Shown: one piece after another, positions 63,097 through 64,000 of the stretch
How the letters are laid out: each line of letters begins with the position of its first letter
How positions within the stretch are numbered: position 1 is the stretch's first letter
Origin: Semisulcospira habei
Lineage: Eukaryota > Mollusca > Gastropoda > Semisulcospiridae
Reading direction: 5' to 3'
Assembly (NCBI GenBank): GCA_036245525.1
Contig: BTPG01000005.1
Coordinates: 1,264,934-1,328,933, forward strand
DNA length: 64,000 bases
The notes under the pieces: generated by a model
What the model was told of the DNA's origin: nothing
The model's database searches: none
What the model saw: only the letters and a program-made list of their open reading frames with translations
Translations under genes and position numbers: made by a program

Positions 63097-63165
63097 TTCA
63101 ATCCACTGTTATCAATCCACTGTTATCAATCCACTGTTATCAATCCACTGTTATCAATCCACTTT
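63097..63165. repeat. 16-bp tandem repeat, about four copies
   Basis: CAATCCACTGTTATCA repeated; ends 113 bp before CA exon 3. Confidence 0.92.
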
Positions 63166-63278
63166 TAATGCGATGGCGCATTTCTGTCCGGGCTTTTAAT
63201 CCACTGTATTCGGTCGTCGAAACGCGTGTAAGTTTGACCTACTTCTGGCTTCCGGAAATAACCTCTTGACCTTGACAG

Positions 63279-63415
63279 GGCCCAAGTACTGGGGCGTGAT
63301 GAACCCCGAGTGGGCGCTGTGTCAATATGGCCGCCAGCAGTCGCCCATCAACATTGAGCCGTCCAGACTCCTGTACGACCCCAACCTCAAACACCTGCAG
63401 ATCGACTCCACTCTG
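63279..63415 (+). CDS. CA10-like: carbonic anhydrase-related protein (CA10/11-like), exon 3, start of CA domain
   Basis: The acceptor CTTGACAG and the donor CTG|GTACGT bound 137 nt. With the G from exon 2 it reads GPKYWGVMNPEWALCQYG, then RQQSPINIEPSRLLYDPNL, then KHLQIDSTL. YWG...N..W..C..G..QSP(I/V)(N/D)(I/V) followed by DP.L is the N-terminal signature of alpha-carbonic anhydrase domains. The WALC and RLLYDPNL details fit the CARP X/XI branch (vertebrate CA10/CA11, insect CARP) better than catalytic isoforms. The zinc-binding His residues lie in later exons beyond the window, so loss of catalysis cannot be checked here. The exon ends in phase 0, and the gene continues past 64,000. Confidence 0.9.
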
Positions 63416-63512
63416 GTACGTTCACACTTTGCATTGGTTGTAGATTTAAACTCTTCCCTGCCAGCCGACGTCCATTTTGTTTCTGAAATCTATGCCGTTC
63501 TATCACCCAACT

Positions 63513-63578
63513 GCAAGAGGAATAGATCCTCATGAGCCCCCGCAGTTGCGGGGGCTCATGAGGATCTATGCCTCTTGC
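63513..63578. mobile_element. foldback element family C, perfect or near-perfect core
   Basis: GCAAGAGGAATAGATCCTCA onwards, complement ending GATCTATGCCTCTTGC, tip CGCAGTTGCG. One mismatch. Confidence 0.92.
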
Positions 63579-63604
63579 TGAAACCACTTTGAATCCATGT
63601 TCCT

Positions 63605-64000
63605 GAGACATCCATGTTTTTTGGTCTTGCATTAACCCCGATTGCAGAAGAACAGTCCGCCTCAGTTCCTGGGGACATCCATGTTTCTTGGTCTTGCATT
63701 AACCCCGATTGCAGAAGAACAGTCCGCCTCAGTTCCTGGGGACATCCATGTTTCTTGGTCTTGCATTAACCCCGATTGCAGAAGAACAGTCCGCCTCAGT
63801 TCCTGGGGACATCCATGTTTCTTGGTCTTGCATTAACCCCGATTGCAGAAGAACAGTCCGCCTCAGTTCCTGAGACATCCATGTTTCTTGGTCTTGCATT
63901 AACCCCGATTGCAGAAGAACAGTCCGCCTCAGTTTCTGGGGACATCCATGTTTCTTGGTCTTGCATTAACCCCGATTGCAGAAGAACAGTCCGCCTCAGC
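63605..64000. repeat. 67-bp tandem array, about six units, from the family C flank, in intron 3
   Basis: Unit GACATCCATGTTTCTTGGTC + TTGCATTAACCCCGATTGCA + GAAGAACAGTCCGCCTCAGT + TCCTGGG. The block GACATCCATGTTTTTTGGTC is the normal right flank of family C, so the array arose by expansion of that flank. It runs to the window edge. Confidence 0.93.

Larger units (their letters stand above)
59750..63278 (+). other. intron 2 of the CA-like gene (3.5 kb)
   Basis: From GTGCGT to CTTGACAG. More than half is the 54-bp minisatellite (60,037-61,925). The rest is family B, C and F elements and a 16-bp tandem repeat. Confidence 0.75.

Overview
This is eukaryotic, repeat-dominated DNA, most likely from a marine invertebrate. 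I favour a mollusc, as an inference from the mix of RTE, CR1 and L2-type LINEs, tRNA-derived SINEs, a degenerate TGACCTTGACCTTT tandem array and countless short foldback elements. No prokaryotic operon, rRNA or true tRNA gene is visible.

The one recognisable host gene starts at 50,320 and runs off the right edge on the + strand. It is a secreted carbonic anhydrase-related protein (CARP X/XI, CA10/CA11-like). Three exons can be read: 50,320-50,383 (signal peptide), 59,696-59,749 (a 54-nt exon carrying the MWW motif, too short for ordinary ORF finding) and 63,279-63,415 (start of the CA domain). All splice sites and phases agree. The introns of 9.3 and 3.5 kb are packed with hairpin elements, SINEs and minisatellites. 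The region 1-50 kb holds no host gene I can identify. It has one unexplained 551-codon Pro/Thr-rich ORF (2,485-4,140, minus strand) preceded by two 73-bp tandem repeats.

Region by region: 1-5.5 kb, foldback elements and the Pro-rich ORF. 5.5-7.4 kb, broken L2 and CR1 3' ends. 7.5-25.3 kb, one ~1.3-kb repeat (family A) split by an RTE LINE in its (TATG)n tract and by three CR1 insertions at its (CT)n tract; the last CR1 (15.7-23.2 kb) has intact ORF1 (SGNH esterase) and ORF2 (endonuclease plus RT). A second RTE fragment (23.9-24.9 kb) is bracketed by ~206-bp direct repeats. 25-40 kb, hairpin elements, L2 fragments and a 24-bp minisatellite. 40-43.7 kb, a 78/80-bp minisatellite, a SINE and the TGACCTT array. 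44-50 kb, TTAA- and TA-flanked hairpins. 50-64 kb, the CA-like gene with an unfilled copy of family A in intron 1, a 1.9-kb 54-bp minisatellite in intron 2 and a 67-bp tandem array in intron 3.

The strongest unexplained theme is the foldback elements. Two large families (B, about 22 copies; C, about 21 copies) and several smaller ones (D, E, J, P) begin and end in TTAA, family F is flanked by TA, and G, H, K, L and M are further hairpins. In many copies the arms are nearly perfect although the arm sequence differs between copies, so both arms change together. Nested and abutting copies share single TTAA sites, and a filled/empty comparison at 39.3-39.8 kb supports TTAA as the target. This fits piggyBac-like non-autonomous elements whose palindromes are repeatedly re-made.
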